Shown here piece by piece: positions 26,649 to 36,696 of a stretch of 64,000 bases of DNA. The notes under the pieces were generated by a model that saw only the letters and a list, made by a program, of their open reading frames with translations, had not been told where the DNA came from and ran no database searches. The DNA is from Oscillospiraceae bacterium (GTDB taxonomy: Bacteria; Bacillota; Clostridia; Oscillospirales; Oscillospiraceae): contig WRMH01000016.1 in the NCBI GenBank assembly GCA_009777235.1, positions 1 to 64,000 on the forward strand, given 5' to 3'. Each line of letters opens with the position of its first letter. Position 1 is the first letter of the stretch. Both the position numbers and the translations under genes were made by a program.

Positions 26649-26726
26649 GTTGTTACCTTTCCTATATGCAAATACCATAAATTATTTTCGTTCATATTTT
26701 ATACACAATCTTTTACCGTTAAATCC

Positions 26727-28076
26727 CTATTTGCTTTCGCCCAAATGCTTCTTCTTCCAAGCCTCTATTTGCTCCATGCGCTCTTTTACGCGCACCTCCT
26801 GGCCTTGCTCGGTGGGTATATAATATTTCCTGTCTTTTAGCGAGTCGGGCAGGCATTGCATGGCAGTCAGTTTATCTTTGGTATCATGCGCATAAATATA
26901 CCCTTTGCCATAACCCAAGTCATTTAAAAGTTTTGTCGGCGCGTTTCGGATATGTAAAGGAACCGGCTCGGCGAGCATACTTTGCGCGTCTTTGGCCGCT
27001 TCGCCATAAGCTATGTAGAGCGCGTTGGATTTTGGCGCGAGCGCCATATATGTAACGGCATGTGCCAGATGAACGGCACATTCGGGCATACCTATAAAAT
27101 GACATGCCTGATATGCCGCGACCGCAATCTGCAAAGCGCGGCTGTCAGCCATCCCTATATCCTCGCTTGCAAAGCGCACGACTCTTCTGGCCACGTAAAG
27201 CGGCGTCTCCCCTGCCTCGAGCATCCTCGAAAGCCAATAGATAGACGCGTCAACGTCGCTGTTTCGCATGGATTTATGAAGCGCGGATATGATATTGTAG
27301 TGCTCCTCGCCGCCCTTGTCATAAAGCAATGATTTTTTGCTGATACATTGCTCGAGAAGCTGCGGCGTTATTTTGATTTTCGTGTGTGATTTTAAAGTTT
27401 TGCTTTCCCCGTTTAGCACCAGCATTTCCAGAGTACTCAGCGCAATACGGGCATCGCCGTTGCTAAATCCCGCGACGACATTTAGCATTTCATCGGTAAT
27501 GTCAATCTTCGCGCCTTCAAATGCTCTGGGGTCTGCTATGGCCTGCTTTAGCAGTTCGAGCAAATCCTCTTGCCCGAGCGCGTTTAAGACGAATACCCGG
27601 CATCTCGAAAGCAGCGCCGAGTTGACTTCAAACGACGGGTTTTCCGTAGTTGCCCCGATAAGCGTGATACTCCCCTTTTCCACATAAGGCAAAAAAGCGT
27701 CTTGCTGCGCTTTATTGAAGCGATGGATTTCGTCAATAAAAAGTATCGTCTTATCGCCCATTATGCTCATGCGTTCGGCGGCGCTCATGACGTCCTTGAT
27801 TTCTTTGATACCGCTTGTGACCGCGCTAAAATTGATAAACTCCGCCTTTGTTTTTCCGGCGATAATACGCGCAAGCGTGGTTTTGCCGACTCCCGGAGGC
27901 CCCCAAAAAATCATGGACGAGACCATGTCCCGCTCAATCATTTGACGCAAGACCTTACCTTCCCCCAACAGGTGCTTTTGCCCGGCAAATTCAGACAAGT
28001 CGCGCGGACGCAAACGGCTCGCCAAAGGCCCCATCGGCTCTCGCGAGTCGTATAATGATGCTTGTCGTTTGTTCAT
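26727..28076 (-). CDS. rarA: Replication-associated recombination protein A (AAA ATPase)
   Basis: PLASRLRPRDLSEFAGQKHLLG...SMIFWGPPGVGKTTLARIIA...ATTENPSFEVNSALLSRC. Confidence 0.95.
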   Translation of the reverse strand: MNKRQASLYDSREPMGPLASRLRPRDLSEFAGQKHLLGEGKVLRQMIERDMVSSMIFWGPPGVGKTTLARIIAGKTKAEFINFSAVTSGIKEIKDVMSAAERMSIMGDKTILFIDEIHRFNKAQQDAFLPYVEKGSITLIGATTENPSFEVNSALLSRCRVFVLNALGQEDLLELLKQAIADPRAFEGAKIDITDEMLNVVAGFSNGDARIALSTLEMLVLNGESKTLKSHTKIKITPQLLEQCISKKSLLYDKGGEEHYNIISALHKSMRNSDVDASIYWLSRMLEAGETPLYVARRVVRFASEDIGMADSRALQIAVAAYQACHFIGMPECAVHLAHAVTYMALAPKSNALYIAYGEAAKDAQSMLAEPVPLHIRNAPTKLLNDLGYGKGYIYAHDTKDKLTAMQCLPDSLKDRKYYIPTEQGQEVRVKERMEQIEAWKKKHLGESK

Positions 28077-28087
28077 GTCCATAAGCT

Positions 28088-28873
28088 CTACGATACTCTT
28101 ACGGCTTCCACGCCCAGACACTTTCCGCTCAGGCAATCTATTTCAAAGACTGCCCCCTCTATACGCGAGACGCCGTCGGCGGGGATAAAGCGCTCGGGAG
28201 GGTTTCCGAGAAACTGCGCTAACGGCTGACCGGGCTTCATTCCTATTATCGAATCTAAAGGCCCTGTCATGCCAAGGTCGGTTATGTAACCCGTCCCTCG
28301 CTCAAACACGCGGCAGTCAGATGTTTGCACGTGCGTATGCGTACCCCACAGTGCCGATACCCTGCCGTCTAAATGGTATGCCATTGCGGTTTTTTCGCTG
28401 GTGGCTGATGCGTGAAAATCTACGAGAATGACCTTTTCTTCGATCTTTTTTAGAATTTTATCCACTTCTAAAAACGGGTTTTCGCTATTGATATTAACTT
28501 CAACCCTACCGATAAGATTTATGACGCACACTTTTCCAAACGATGCGTCAAACACGCCAAAGCCGACGCCCGGAGCTTGCGGAGCAAAATTCGCGGGGCG
28601 AAGCATATATCTGCAACTGTCCAAATGCTTGCGTATCTCAAGTTTGCTCCAAGTGTGGTTGCCAAGCGTGATGACGTCAGCTCCCGCGTCAAATATCTCG
28701 TCGGCGTCGTTCTTTGTCAGCCCGAGCCCTGCGGCGTTCTCTCCGTTTACCACCGTAAAAGCAATATCGTATTGATTTTTAACGGCACGCAGCTTCTTTG
28801 AAAGGACAAGAAGTCCGGCAGGGCCGCATATATCACCGACCGCCAGTATTTTTACGCTCTTGCTCACGTTCAT
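28088..28873 (-). CDS. YmdB family metallophosphoesterase (TIGR00282)
   Basis: AVGDICGPAGLLVLSKKL...VITLGNHTWS...VDFHASATSEKTAMAYHLDGRVSALWGTHTHVQTSD. Confidence 0.9.
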   Translation of the reverse strand: MNVSKSVKILAVGDICGPAGLLVLSKKLRAVKNQYDIAFTVVNGENAAGLGLTKNDADEIFDAGADVITLGNHTWSKLEIRKHLDSCRYMLRPANFAPQAPGVGFGVFDASFGKVCVINLIGRVEVNINSENPFLEVDKILKKIEEKVILVDFHASATSEKTAMAYHLDGRVSALWGTHTHVQTSDCRVFERGTGYITDLGMTGPLDSIIGMKPGQPLAQFLGNPPERFIPADGVSRIEGAVFEIDCLSGKCLGVEAVRVS

Positions 28874-30042
28874 TACTCCTTATTAAGTACCCTTACTCTT
28901 GCCACTCCGTCAATTTTATTGAGTACGTCTTTAAGCCCGTCGCTTATTTGGTCAATGTCAAGCATTGTATACGCCACTGCCTTTGCGCTCGCGTTAATCA
29001 TGTTTTCGATATTAGCTCCCGTCGCCGAAACCGCGCTCGATATTTTGGCGATCATGTCGGGAATGTTATCGTGAATGATACAAATACGCGGGCTTTTGGG
29101 CTTGCGCTGCATGACTGCCGCGGGCATATTGACGGAGTTGATGATGTTGCCGTTTTCGATGTATTCGATAATCTCAAGGGCGGCCATTTGAACGCAATTA
29201 TCTTCACTTTCCGGCGTGGACGCGCCAAGGTGAGGAATGGGTATAACGCCCTTTGCACCGGCGGTTTTCCCGTTCGGAAAATCCGTGACATATCTTGATA
29301 CTTGCCCGGATTCCAACGCTTCGACTATATCATCATCTTTTACAAGTTCCGCTCTGGCGGCGTTAATTATACGAACGCCGGGTTTCATTTTCTTTATGCT
29401 GTCTTTGTTGATAAAGTGTTTGGTCGCTTCCATATACGGCACATTTAAGGATATATAATCACATTCCTTGTATATTATGTCGAGGTCGTCCGCTTTTTCC
29501 ACTTTCGCCGATAAAGACCATGCCGCCTCGACCGATAGATACGGATCATAGCCATATACTTTCATGCCGAGCGCCACAGCCGCTTCCGCTATCTTTGCCC
29601 CGATAGCGCCAAGCCCTATGACTCCGATTGACTTGCCGAAAATCTCCGGGCCGCCAAAACGCGCTTTTTCTTTTTCCACAAGCGCGGGTACTTCATTACC
29701 TTGTGATGCAACGCTCTTTGCCCACTCGACACCTCCGACGATATCTCGCGATGACATAAAAAGCGAACATAAAACGAGTTCTTTTACCGCCTCGGCGTTT
29801 GCCCCTGGCGTGTTAAAAACCACTATGCCCTCATCGGTGCAGCGGTCAATCGGAATGTTGTTTACCCCCGCGCCCGCTCTTGCTATGCAAAGAAGCTCCG
29901 GGTTAAACTGTATATCATGAATCTTCGCGCTACGGAGCATGATGGCGTCGGGTTTTTCCGTTTCGACCGACACATCGTATTTTGCTTTGTCAAATGCTTC
30001 GAGTTTTTTTGACTTTATGTTATTCATTAGTTGTACTTTGTA
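28873..30042 (-). CDS. serA: D-3-phosphoglycerate dehydrogenase
   Basis: ARAGAGVNNIPID...GVIGLGAIGAKIAEAAVALGMKVYGYDP...IPHLGASTPESEDN, C-terminal ACT-like. Confidence 0.9.
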   Translation of the reverse strand, partial: YKVQLMNNIKSKKLEAFDKAKYDVSVETEKPDAIMLRSAKIHDIQFNPELLCIARAGAGVNNIPIDRCTDEGIVVFNTPGANAEAVKELVLCSLFMSSRDIVGGVEWAKSVASQGNEVPALVEKEKARFGGPEIFGKSIGVIGLGAIGAKIAEAAVALGMKVYGYDPYLSVEAAWSLSAKVEKADDLDIIYKECDYISLNVPYMEATKHFINKDSIKKMKPGVRIINAARAELVKDDDIVEALESGQVSRYVTDFPNGKTAGAKGVIPIPHLGASTPESEDNCVQMAALEIIEYIENGNIINSVNMPAAVMQRKPKSPRICIIHDNIPDMIAKISSAVSATGANIENMINASAKAVAYTMLDIDQISDGLKDVLNKIDGVARVRVLNKE

Positions 30043-30140
30043 CATTGTTTTGATCCTTTCATAACTTTTCAAAATATGGTTTACGGTACTTTCTGTGACG
30101 CGGATTTTAGCTACTTTACGCGCTTTTGCCTGCTGCGCGG

Positions 30141-30168
30141 CTATGCACTATGCACTATGCACTATGCA
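30141..30168. repeat. 7-bp tandem repeat (CTATGCA x4)
   Basis: ctatgcactatgcactatgcactatgca. Confidence 0.9.
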
Positions 30169-30181
30169 ACGTGTTTTAGCG

Positions 30182-31276
30182 TCATGCGCGGTTTTCAGCT
30201 TCAAACCGGCGCATAAATGCCGCGAGTTCCATCGCGCCCTCTACGGGCATTGCGTTATATATGGACGCACGCATACCGCCAACGGCGCGGTGCCCTTTTA
30301 GCGTATCAAAACCGGCCGCTTTTGCTTCTTTGATAAATTTGGCGTCCAACTCCTCGCTTGCCGTTTTGAATGTAACATTCATACCGCTGCGGGCACTCTT
30401 ATCGGCGCATCCGGCAAACATTTTGCTGTCGTCAAGCACATCGTAGATATATTTTGCTCTCTCGGCTTTTAGCTTTGCCATAGCCTCAACGCCGCCTTGT
30501 TTTTCAACCCATTTGAGTACAAGCCCGATTATATAAATCGTGTAACAAGGAGGGGTGTTGTACATTGAGTCGGTATCTATCATTGTTTTATAGCTCATCA
30601 GCTTTGGCGTGAGAGGATGCTCATACGCACCCGCGAGCTGCTTGTCAATGATTACCACAGCCGCTCCGGCAGGCCCCATATTTTTTTGCGCACCCGCATA
30701 TATCAGCCCAAATTTCGATATGTCTATCGGCTCTGACATGATGTTTGACGACATATCGCAGACAAGCGGCACACCGGCCGTTTTGGGGATGTATTTCCAT
30801 TCGGTGCCATAGACGGTGTTGTTCGCGCAGTAGTGAAAATACGAAGCGTCCTGCGACGGGTTTATGTCAGCCTCCTGCGGAATGTACGTGTGGTTTTTAT
30901 CTTCGGATGAACAGGCAATGTTGATTTCGCCGTATCTTTTCGCCTCTTTCATTGCAAGCGTCGAGAAATTGCCCGTGAGGGCGTAGTCGGCTTTGCCGGT
31001 TTTGCCGATGAGATTTAACGGCACCGCAGAAAACTGAAGCGTCGCGCCTCCTTGTACAAACAAGATTTCGTGCGTATCCGGCACATTCATGACCCGCTTT
31101 AAGTCCGCTTTTGTTTCGTCAAAAATCGCCGCATATGCCTTACCTCTGTGGCTCATCTCCATAACTGACATTCCCGAGCCTTTGTAATTTGACATTTCTG
31201 CCGCCGCCTCGCAAAGTACCGGGAGAGGCAGTATTGACGGACCCGCCGAAAAGTTGAAAATCCTATCTGCTGACAT
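30182..31276 (-). CDS. serC: Phosphoserine aminotransferase
   Basis: NFSAGPSILPLPVLCEAAAEM...MSHRGKAY...YAGAQKNMGPAG...GGMRASIYNAMP. Confidence 0.95.
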   Translation of the reverse strand: MSADRIFNFSAGPSILPLPVLCEAAAEMSNYKGSGMSVMEMSHRGKAYAAIFDETKADLKRVMNVPDTHEILFVQGGATLQFSAVPLNLIGKTGKADYALTGNFSTLAMKEAKRYGEINIACSSEDKNHTYIPQEADINPSQDASYFHYCANNTVYGTEWKYIPKTAGVPLVCDMSSNIMSEPIDISKFGLIYAGAQKNMGPAGAAVVIIDKQLAGAYEHPLTPKLMSYKTMIDTDSMYNTPPCYTIYIIGLVLKWVEKQGGVEAMAKLKAERAKYIYDVLDDSKMFAGCADKSARSGMNVTFKTASEELDAKFIKEAKAAGFDTLKGHRAVGGMRASIYNAMPVEGAMELAAFMRRFEAENRA

Positions 31277-31450
31277 ATTTTTTTACCCTTTCTGCTGTAT
31301 TTTTGATGGTTACTTTAAACTTAGGAACGCATTTAATTTGCTTGCTCGCCAAAACAACGCGGCGCTGCGGTTTGATAGCCTGCCGAATTTGCCCGGCGAT
31401 GTACTATGTACTATAGTTACGTGTTATTTTACATTAAAGACGCTCCATAG

Positions 31451-32830
31451 TCAAACGATTTTGCCAAATAACATATCGTCTTTTATGCTTGAAATTTCGA
31501 TATTTTCTATGGTGTTTTTGGTGATTTTACCATGTACCGCAACTTTCATATAGTTGCTTGCGTGTCCGATAGCGCAGTTTCCTTTTTGCTGTTCAAATAG
31601 TACCGCAAGCGTCATTCCTATCTGAGCGCGCCTGTATTTATCGGCAAGCCTTGCCGCCGTTTCGCCCGCGATTTTTGCGCGTTGGCGGATTACGGTTTTT
31701 TCGATTTGACTTTTCATTCCCGCGGCTTTTGTGCCTGGTCTCGGCGAATACGGGAAAATATGTATTCGCGCAAATCCGGCTTTTATGATGAAGTCTAAAG
31801 TTTTCTCAAACTGCGCGTCTGTTTCGCCGGGAAATCCGACGATAAGGTCTGCCGTAACCGCGCAATTTGAGAATGTTTTGGCGAGCTTCACTATGGCGTT
31901 GTATACATGGCTTGTGGTATAGCCGCGCCCCATTTCCTTGAGCGTTTCGTCGCATCCGCTTTGGAGCGATATATGAAAATGATTGCAGAGGCTCGGTATT
32001 TCAGCAAGCCGCTTTATAAATCCGTCTGTGAGGATACGCGGATCGAGCGATCCAAGCCGCAGTCTTGCCCCCGGAGCCGCCGTGCTTATGACTCGGACGG
32101 CATCAATAAGGTCATATGCATCTTTCTGATCGCTCCCCTCCCCCAACGGCTCGGACGGCAACGGTGAGCCAAATTTATAAGATGATATTTCAATGCCTGT
32201 TATAATGATTTCCTTACAGCCGCTTTCTTGTAATTTTTTTGCCCGCTTTGCAAGCTCTTTTGGCGAAACCGAACGGGAATGGCCGCGCAGTGCCGGAATA
32301 ATACAATAAGCGCAATTGTTATCACAACCGTCTTGTATCTTTATCAAGGGTCGTGTACGACCCTTTGGGGTCTGCGTGCGACCCTTTTGGGTCTGGGTAC
32401 GACCCTTTGGGGTCTGCGTGCGACCCTTTTGGGTCTGGGTGCAATCCTTTTGGCTTTGCTCGAGAGTGTTTGATTTTTGTAGCGAGGTTTTTGAACTCAC
32501 CGCTTTCACTATTTTATTCGCAAATTCTTCCCTGTCTCGCGCGCCGCCTATGATATCAGCTTCCAATTGGGCGGCCGCACTGTTGTCTAATTCGGAAAAG
32601 CAGCCGCATACGGCAATAAGCGCGTATGGTTCAAGCCTTTTTATTCGACGCACCGCTTGCTTTGATTTTCTGACGCTCTCCGCCGTCACAGCGCAAGTGT
32701 TGACGATACAAACATCCGATCCGTCGCCGGGCTTTACGCGCAAAAAACCGTGCTCATGCAAAATATCCGCAATTGTGCCCGTATCATATTGATTGGTTTT
32801 GCATCCAAGTGTTAAAACGCTAAAGCGCAT
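31451..32830 (-). CDS. mtaB: MtaB-type tRNA methylthiotransferase with internal tandem-repeat linker
   Basis: TLGCKTNQYDTGTI...IQDGCDNNCAYCIIPALRGHSRS (radical SAM CxxxCxxC); (KGRTQTP/Q)n inserted before it. Confidence 0.9.
   Translation of the reverse strand: MRFSVLTLGCKTNQYDTGTIADILHEHGFLRVKPGDGSDVCIVNTCAVTAESVRKSKQAVRRIKRLEPYALIAVCGCFSELDNSAAAQLEADIIGGARDREEFANKIVKAVSSKTSLQKSNTLEQSQKDCTQTQKGRTQTPKGRTQTQKGRTQTPKGRTRPLIKIQDGCDNNCAYCIIPALRGHSRSVSPKELAKRAKKLQESGCKEIIITGIEISSYKFGSPLPSEPLGEGSDQKDAYDLIDAVRVISTAAPGARLRLGSLDPRILTDGFIKRLAEIPSLCNHFHISLQSGCDETLKEMGRGYTTSHVYNAIVKLAKTFSNCAVTADLIVGFPGETDAQFEKTLDFIIKAGFARIHIFPYSPRPGTKAAGMKSQIEKTVIRQRAKIAGETAARLADKYRRAQIGMTLAVLFEQQKGNCAIGHASNYMKVAVHGKITKNTIENIEISSIKDDMLFGKIV
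32345..32455. repeat. 21-bp coding tandem repeat (42-bp higher-order period) in mtaB
   Basis: cgtacgaccctttggggtctgcgtgcgacccttttgggtctggg... Confidence 0.9.
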
Positions 32831-32954
32831 TTACATTTACCCCATTTTGGTTTACAATTAGCAAAACTGATTTTACTATAGATGACAGTTTTTGTGAAGA
32901 TACACTTTTTATCTATTAGGGCATAATGCCGCATTTGACGAGGGCAGATTTGAT

Positions 32955-34172
32955 TTGAAAGAGCATAAAGCATATAACGAATATAACTCCTCTAACGCCC
33001 GCGGCGTGGTCTTTGCATATTTGGACAATGCCGCTTCGACAAAAGTTCGCCCGGAGGCAATCAAGATTATGAGCCGCGTTATGTCGGAGGATTACGGCAA
33101 TCCTTCGTCTATGCACGCCTGTGGACGCAAGGCTTTGCGCGAGCTTGAACACGCTCGCGCAAATATCTCTTCGGCTCTCGGCACAGACCCTAAGCGCTTG
33201 TCTTTTACATCGGGGGGGACAGAGGCAAATAATCTGGCCATATTGGGGATAGCCCACAACCTGTCTTGCGGCGGCAAATACATCAAGGGCAGGCATATCA
33301 TAAGCTCCGCCATTGAGCATAGCTCTGTCAAAGCTCCGATAAAGAAATTAGAAAGCTGCGGCTTTGAGGTGACATGGCTCTCCCCCGACAAATCGGGTCA
33401 CATTCCCCTGCAGGCTTTTGCCGGCGCTCTTCGCGAGGATACCGTATTTGCCTCAATTATGTTGGTCAACAATGAAACCGGTATTATAAATCCTGTCGGT
33501 GAATATGCCGCCGAGATAAAGCGGCGTAAGTTTGGCACAATCTTGCACACCGACGCGGTTCAAGGATTTTGCAAAATACCGTTCACTGTAAAATTGCTCG
33601 GCGCGGACCTTGTCTCTGTCAGCTCGCATAAGCTGCACGGACCAAAAGGCGCGGGCGCGTTGTATGTCGGAGAGCGCGCAAAGCTCACCGCGATTATAAT
33701 TGGCGGAGAGCAGGAAAAAGGGATTCGTGGAGGAACCGAAGCCTTGCCCGCCATAGCCGGCTTTGGAGAGGCTGCGCGGCTCGCCCGCTTTGAGCTTGAA
33801 ACCGCTGCGGGAGCGGCGCGTGATTTGCGCGAGCGTACTGTTTCCATGCTCAAGTCGCAGATACCCCAAATCGTGATAATCGGCGGGAGCGACAGCCCTG
33901 ATAATCCAATTTCGCCTTACATTTTATCCGTTTCACTGCCTGGCTTTAAGAGTGAAGTGCTCATGAACTATTTAGACGGTGAGGGTATCTGCGTTTCAAA
34001 GGGCGCGGCATGTAAAAAAGGCGCGCGCAGCCCTACGCTTGAAGCAATGGGGCTCGAACACAGCATCATTGACGGTGCATTGCGTATCAGCTTTTCGCGC
34101 TTTAGCACGCTTGAAGAAGCGGAATATTTCGTGCATACATTGGAAAAAGCCGCAAAAACGCTGCTAAAATAG
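32955..34172 (+). CDS. Cysteine desulfurase (NifS/IscS family)
   Basis: YLDNAASTKVRPEA...VSSHKLHGPKGAGALYV...SKGAACKKG. Confidence 0.9.
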   Translation: MKEHKAYNEYNSSNARGVVFAYLDNAASTKVRPEAIKIMSRVMSEDYGNPSSMHACGRKALRELEHARANISSALGTDPKRLSFTSGGTEANNLAILGIAHNLSCGGKYIKGRHIISSAIEHSSVKAPIKKLESCGFEVTWLSPDKSGHIPLQAFAGALREDTVFASIMLVNNETGIINPVGEYAAEIKRRKFGTILHTDAVQGFCKIPFTVKLLGADLVSVSSHKLHGPKGAGALYVGERAKLTAIIIGGEQEKGIRGGTEALPAIAGFGEAARLARFELETAAGAARDLRERTVSMLKSQIPQIVIIGGSDSPDNPISPYILSVSLPGFKSEVLMNYLDGEGICVSKGAACKKGARSPTLEAMGLEHSIIDGALRISFSRFSTLEEAEYFVHTLEKAAKTLLK

Positions 34173-34198
34173 GCAAAATCGGCAAATGGAGGTTTATA

Positions 34199-35380
34199 GT
34201 GAATAAAAAAGCACTTATCGCCATGAGTGGCGGCGTTGACAGCTCTGTCGCCGCGTTTTTGACGAAGCGGCAGGGCTTTGAATGTATCGGTGCCTCAATG
34301 AAGCTCTTTGATAATGAGGACATTTGGCCGGCTGGAGAAAAAAATAAAGCCGATAGCAAAATAAGCGGCGGCGATAATTACGGGCAGAACATCACGGCAA
34401 ACAATATAGCAAGCATTGGCAAAAGCGATATAACAACCGGCGCGGAAAAAAGCTGCTGCTCTCTTTTAGATACACAGGACGCCAGAAGCGTAGCGCATCG
34501 GCTCGATATGCCTTTTTACGTTTTTAATTTGTCTCGCGAATTTAAAAAGCAAATCATAAATCGCTTTATCGCAAGCTACCAAAACGGCGAGACGCCCAAC
34601 CCTTGTATTGATTGTAACCGTTTTATGAAATTTGAAATTCTTCTCGCTCGCGCAAAAACGCTTCAAATGGATTATATCGTCACGGGTCATTACGCGAAAA
34701 TCGAATACGACGGCGGCACGGGACGCTATCTTCTTAAAAAAGGCGCGGACACGTCAAAGGATCAGAGCTATGTACTATATGCCATGACGCAGGAGCAATT
34801 GAAACATACACTGTTCCCGCTCGGCGAAATGACAAAATCCGAGATACGAAAGATTGCCGCCGGGCAGGGCTTTGTAAATGCCGATAAGCGCGACAGCCAA
34901 GATATATGTTTTGTGCGGGACGGAGGCTATGCGGATTTTATCGAAAAATATACAGGTAAGAAATGTAAGGACGGCAATTTTGTTGATATGCACGGAAAGG
35001 TGCTCGGCAGGCACAAAGGTTTGATACGGTATACTATAGGTCAAAGGCACGGGCTTGGCCTTTCTATGCCGCACCCGTCGTATGTCGTTGATCTCCGACC
35101 GGGTGAAAATGCCGTGGTCGTAGGCAAGCATGAGCAGCTCTTTTCAACTTCTCTGCAAGTGGAGGATATAAATCTGATACCGTTTGACAGATTGGACGCT
35201 CCGCTGCGGGCCGTTGTCAAAATCCGCTACGCCGACCCGGGTCACGCCGCCACCGTACATCAAGAAAACGAGAGTACTTTGCGCATTGAATTTGATGAGC
35301 CTCAACGGGCTGTGACGAAAGGCCAAAGCGCGGTTTTCTACGTCGGCGACACTGTCATCGGCGGCGGCATAATCAGGTAG
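34199..35380 (+). CDS. mnmA: tRNA-specific 2-thiouridylase
   Basis: AMSGGVDSSVAAFL...TPNPCIDCNRFMKF...TGHYAKI...KDQSYVLY...YTIGQRHGLG. Confidence 0.95.
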   Translation: MNKKALIAMSGGVDSSVAAFLTKRQGFECIGASMKLFDNEDIWPAGEKNKADSKISGGDNYGQNITANNIASIGKSDITTGAEKSCCSLLDTQDARSVAHRLDMPFYVFNLSREFKKQIINRFIASYQNGETPNPCIDCNRFMKFEILLARAKTLQMDYIVTGHYAKIEYDGGTGRYLLKKGADTSKDQSYVLYAMTQEQLKHTLFPLGEMTKSEIRKIAAGQGFVNADKRDSQDICFVRDGGYADFIEKYTGKKCKDGNFVDMHGKVLGRHKGLIRYTIGQRHGLGLSMPHPSYVVDLRPGENAVVVGKHEQLFSTSLQVEDINLIPFDRLDAPLRAVVKIRYADPGHAATVHQENESTLRIEFDEPQRAVTKGQSAVFYVGDTVIGGGIIR

Positions 35381-35404
35381 GTTTAATGATGGGGGTTATA
35401 TATT

Positions 35405-35611
35405 ATGGTAAGTATTGAAAATGAAAAATATACAAAAGCTGATTTAGAATAAGCTCTGAAATCAATTTTTTCGACTGTAAGCAAATGTGAAAAAGCACTC
35501 GAAAAACTAAAAGAAGGCACACCTTCGCACACTCTGACCAAAAGACGAATAAAAGCATTTAACATTGCTGCTCATCTGATTACAAAAGAGTTATCTAATA
35601 TTAACGAGTAA
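35405..35611 (+). pseudogene. Small ORF with in-frame TAA
   Basis: MVSIENEKYTKADLE*ALKSIFSTVSKCEKALEKLKEGTPSHTLTKRRIKAFNIAAHLITKELSNINE*. Confidence 0.4.
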
Positions 35612-35691
35612 AAACGCTATGAATAAAAGCAGTTTAAGAAGTTTTAACAGAAGGGCGATTTTAATGTGTACACTCATTATACGTGACAAAT

Positions 35692-36408
35692 ATGAGCAAT
35701 GAGCAAGATTTGAAAACCGCACAGGCGGAGTTTCGCGGCATAGGCACGCTCGGAGAAAAAACGCTTCATTCTGCCATAAAGCATTATATTGAGCCGGATA
35801 GCTCCAAGCACGAAGTCAAAATCGGTGCTTTTGTCGCTGACATAGTTACAGATGAGGGCATAATAGAGATTCAAACAAGAGCGTTTGATAAGCTGAGGAA
35901 AAAACTTGCGGCGTTCCTAGAAATATCACCCGTTATGTTGGTCTATCCTTTGCCGAGAGTGAAGTATTTGATGTGGATAGACGGCAAAACAGGCGATGTA
36001 TCAAAAAAGCGCAAGTCGCCGAAGTTGGGGAACATAGGCAATGCAATCCCTGAGCTTTACAAAATCAAGCCGTTCCTAAATCATCCGAATTTTCATCTGC
36101 TGATACTGCTTGTTGACTTGGAGGAATACCGTTACTTGAATGGTTGGAGCAAGGACGGCAAACGAGGCTCTACGCGCTGTGACAGAGTGCCTATTGGTAT
36201 CGCTGAGGAAATTCACATAAAATGCGTGGCTGATTTTGCCAAATTCATACCTCAGAGCCTTCCCGACGGGTTTACGTCGAAAACTTTCCGTGAGGTAACA
36301 AAAACGAGCTTAAAAAACGCTCAGACAACTCTTCACATACTAAACCATTTGGGAATCGTAAGGCGAGTCGGTAAGCAGGGAAATCTTCATATTTACGAGC
36401 GAGCTTGA
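35692..36408 (+). CDS. Hypothetical conserved protein, nuclease-like with C-terminal winged helix
   Basis: HEVKIGAFVADIVTDEGIIEIQTRAFDKLRKKL resembles a nuclease-fold D..E.Q core; C-terminal HTH-like segment. Confidence 0.5.
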   Translation: MSNEQDLKTAQAEFRGIGTLGEKTLHSAIKHYIEPDSSKHEVKIGAFVADIVTDEGIIEIQTRAFDKLRKKLAAFLEISPVMLVYPLPRVKYLMWIDGKTGDVSKKRKSPKLGNIGNAIPELYKIKPFLNHPNFHLLILLVDLEEYRYLNGWSKDGKRGSTRCDRVPIGIAEEIHIKCVADFAKFIPQSLPDGFTSKTFREVTKTSLKNAQTTLHILNHLGIVRRVGKQGNLHIYERA

Positions 36409-36696
36409 GTTTTTTTTGCGACAGCCCCCATAAATTTACAGAGGAATGAAAATGTCTGAATATACAATAGAAAATTCTATTAGGGAAGTTCTCACCGGAG
36501 ATACGCAAAAATTTGAAATAATCGGGTGCGGACAAACGATACGCACCGTTCACCCTGACATTCACCCCGTTTATGGTGCGATTTTGTTGACAAATCCTTG
36601 AAAGATGCTTAAAATTGTGTAGGAGCTGAAGATTTATTTCAAGTGGAACAACAAAGAATTCGGGCGAATTAAGCCTTTGAGTTAGGAGTGTGCTTA

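Noticed and set aside
26982-30301. Plus-strand ORFs over rarA, ymdB and serA
   Set aside because: Antisense shadow frames of conserved genes.
36451-36603. Small ORF MSEYTIENSIREVLTGDTQKFEIIGCGQTIRTVHPDIHPVYGAILLTNP
   Set aside because: No recognisable family and sequence beyond it looks frame-disrupted; insufficient support for a CDS call.
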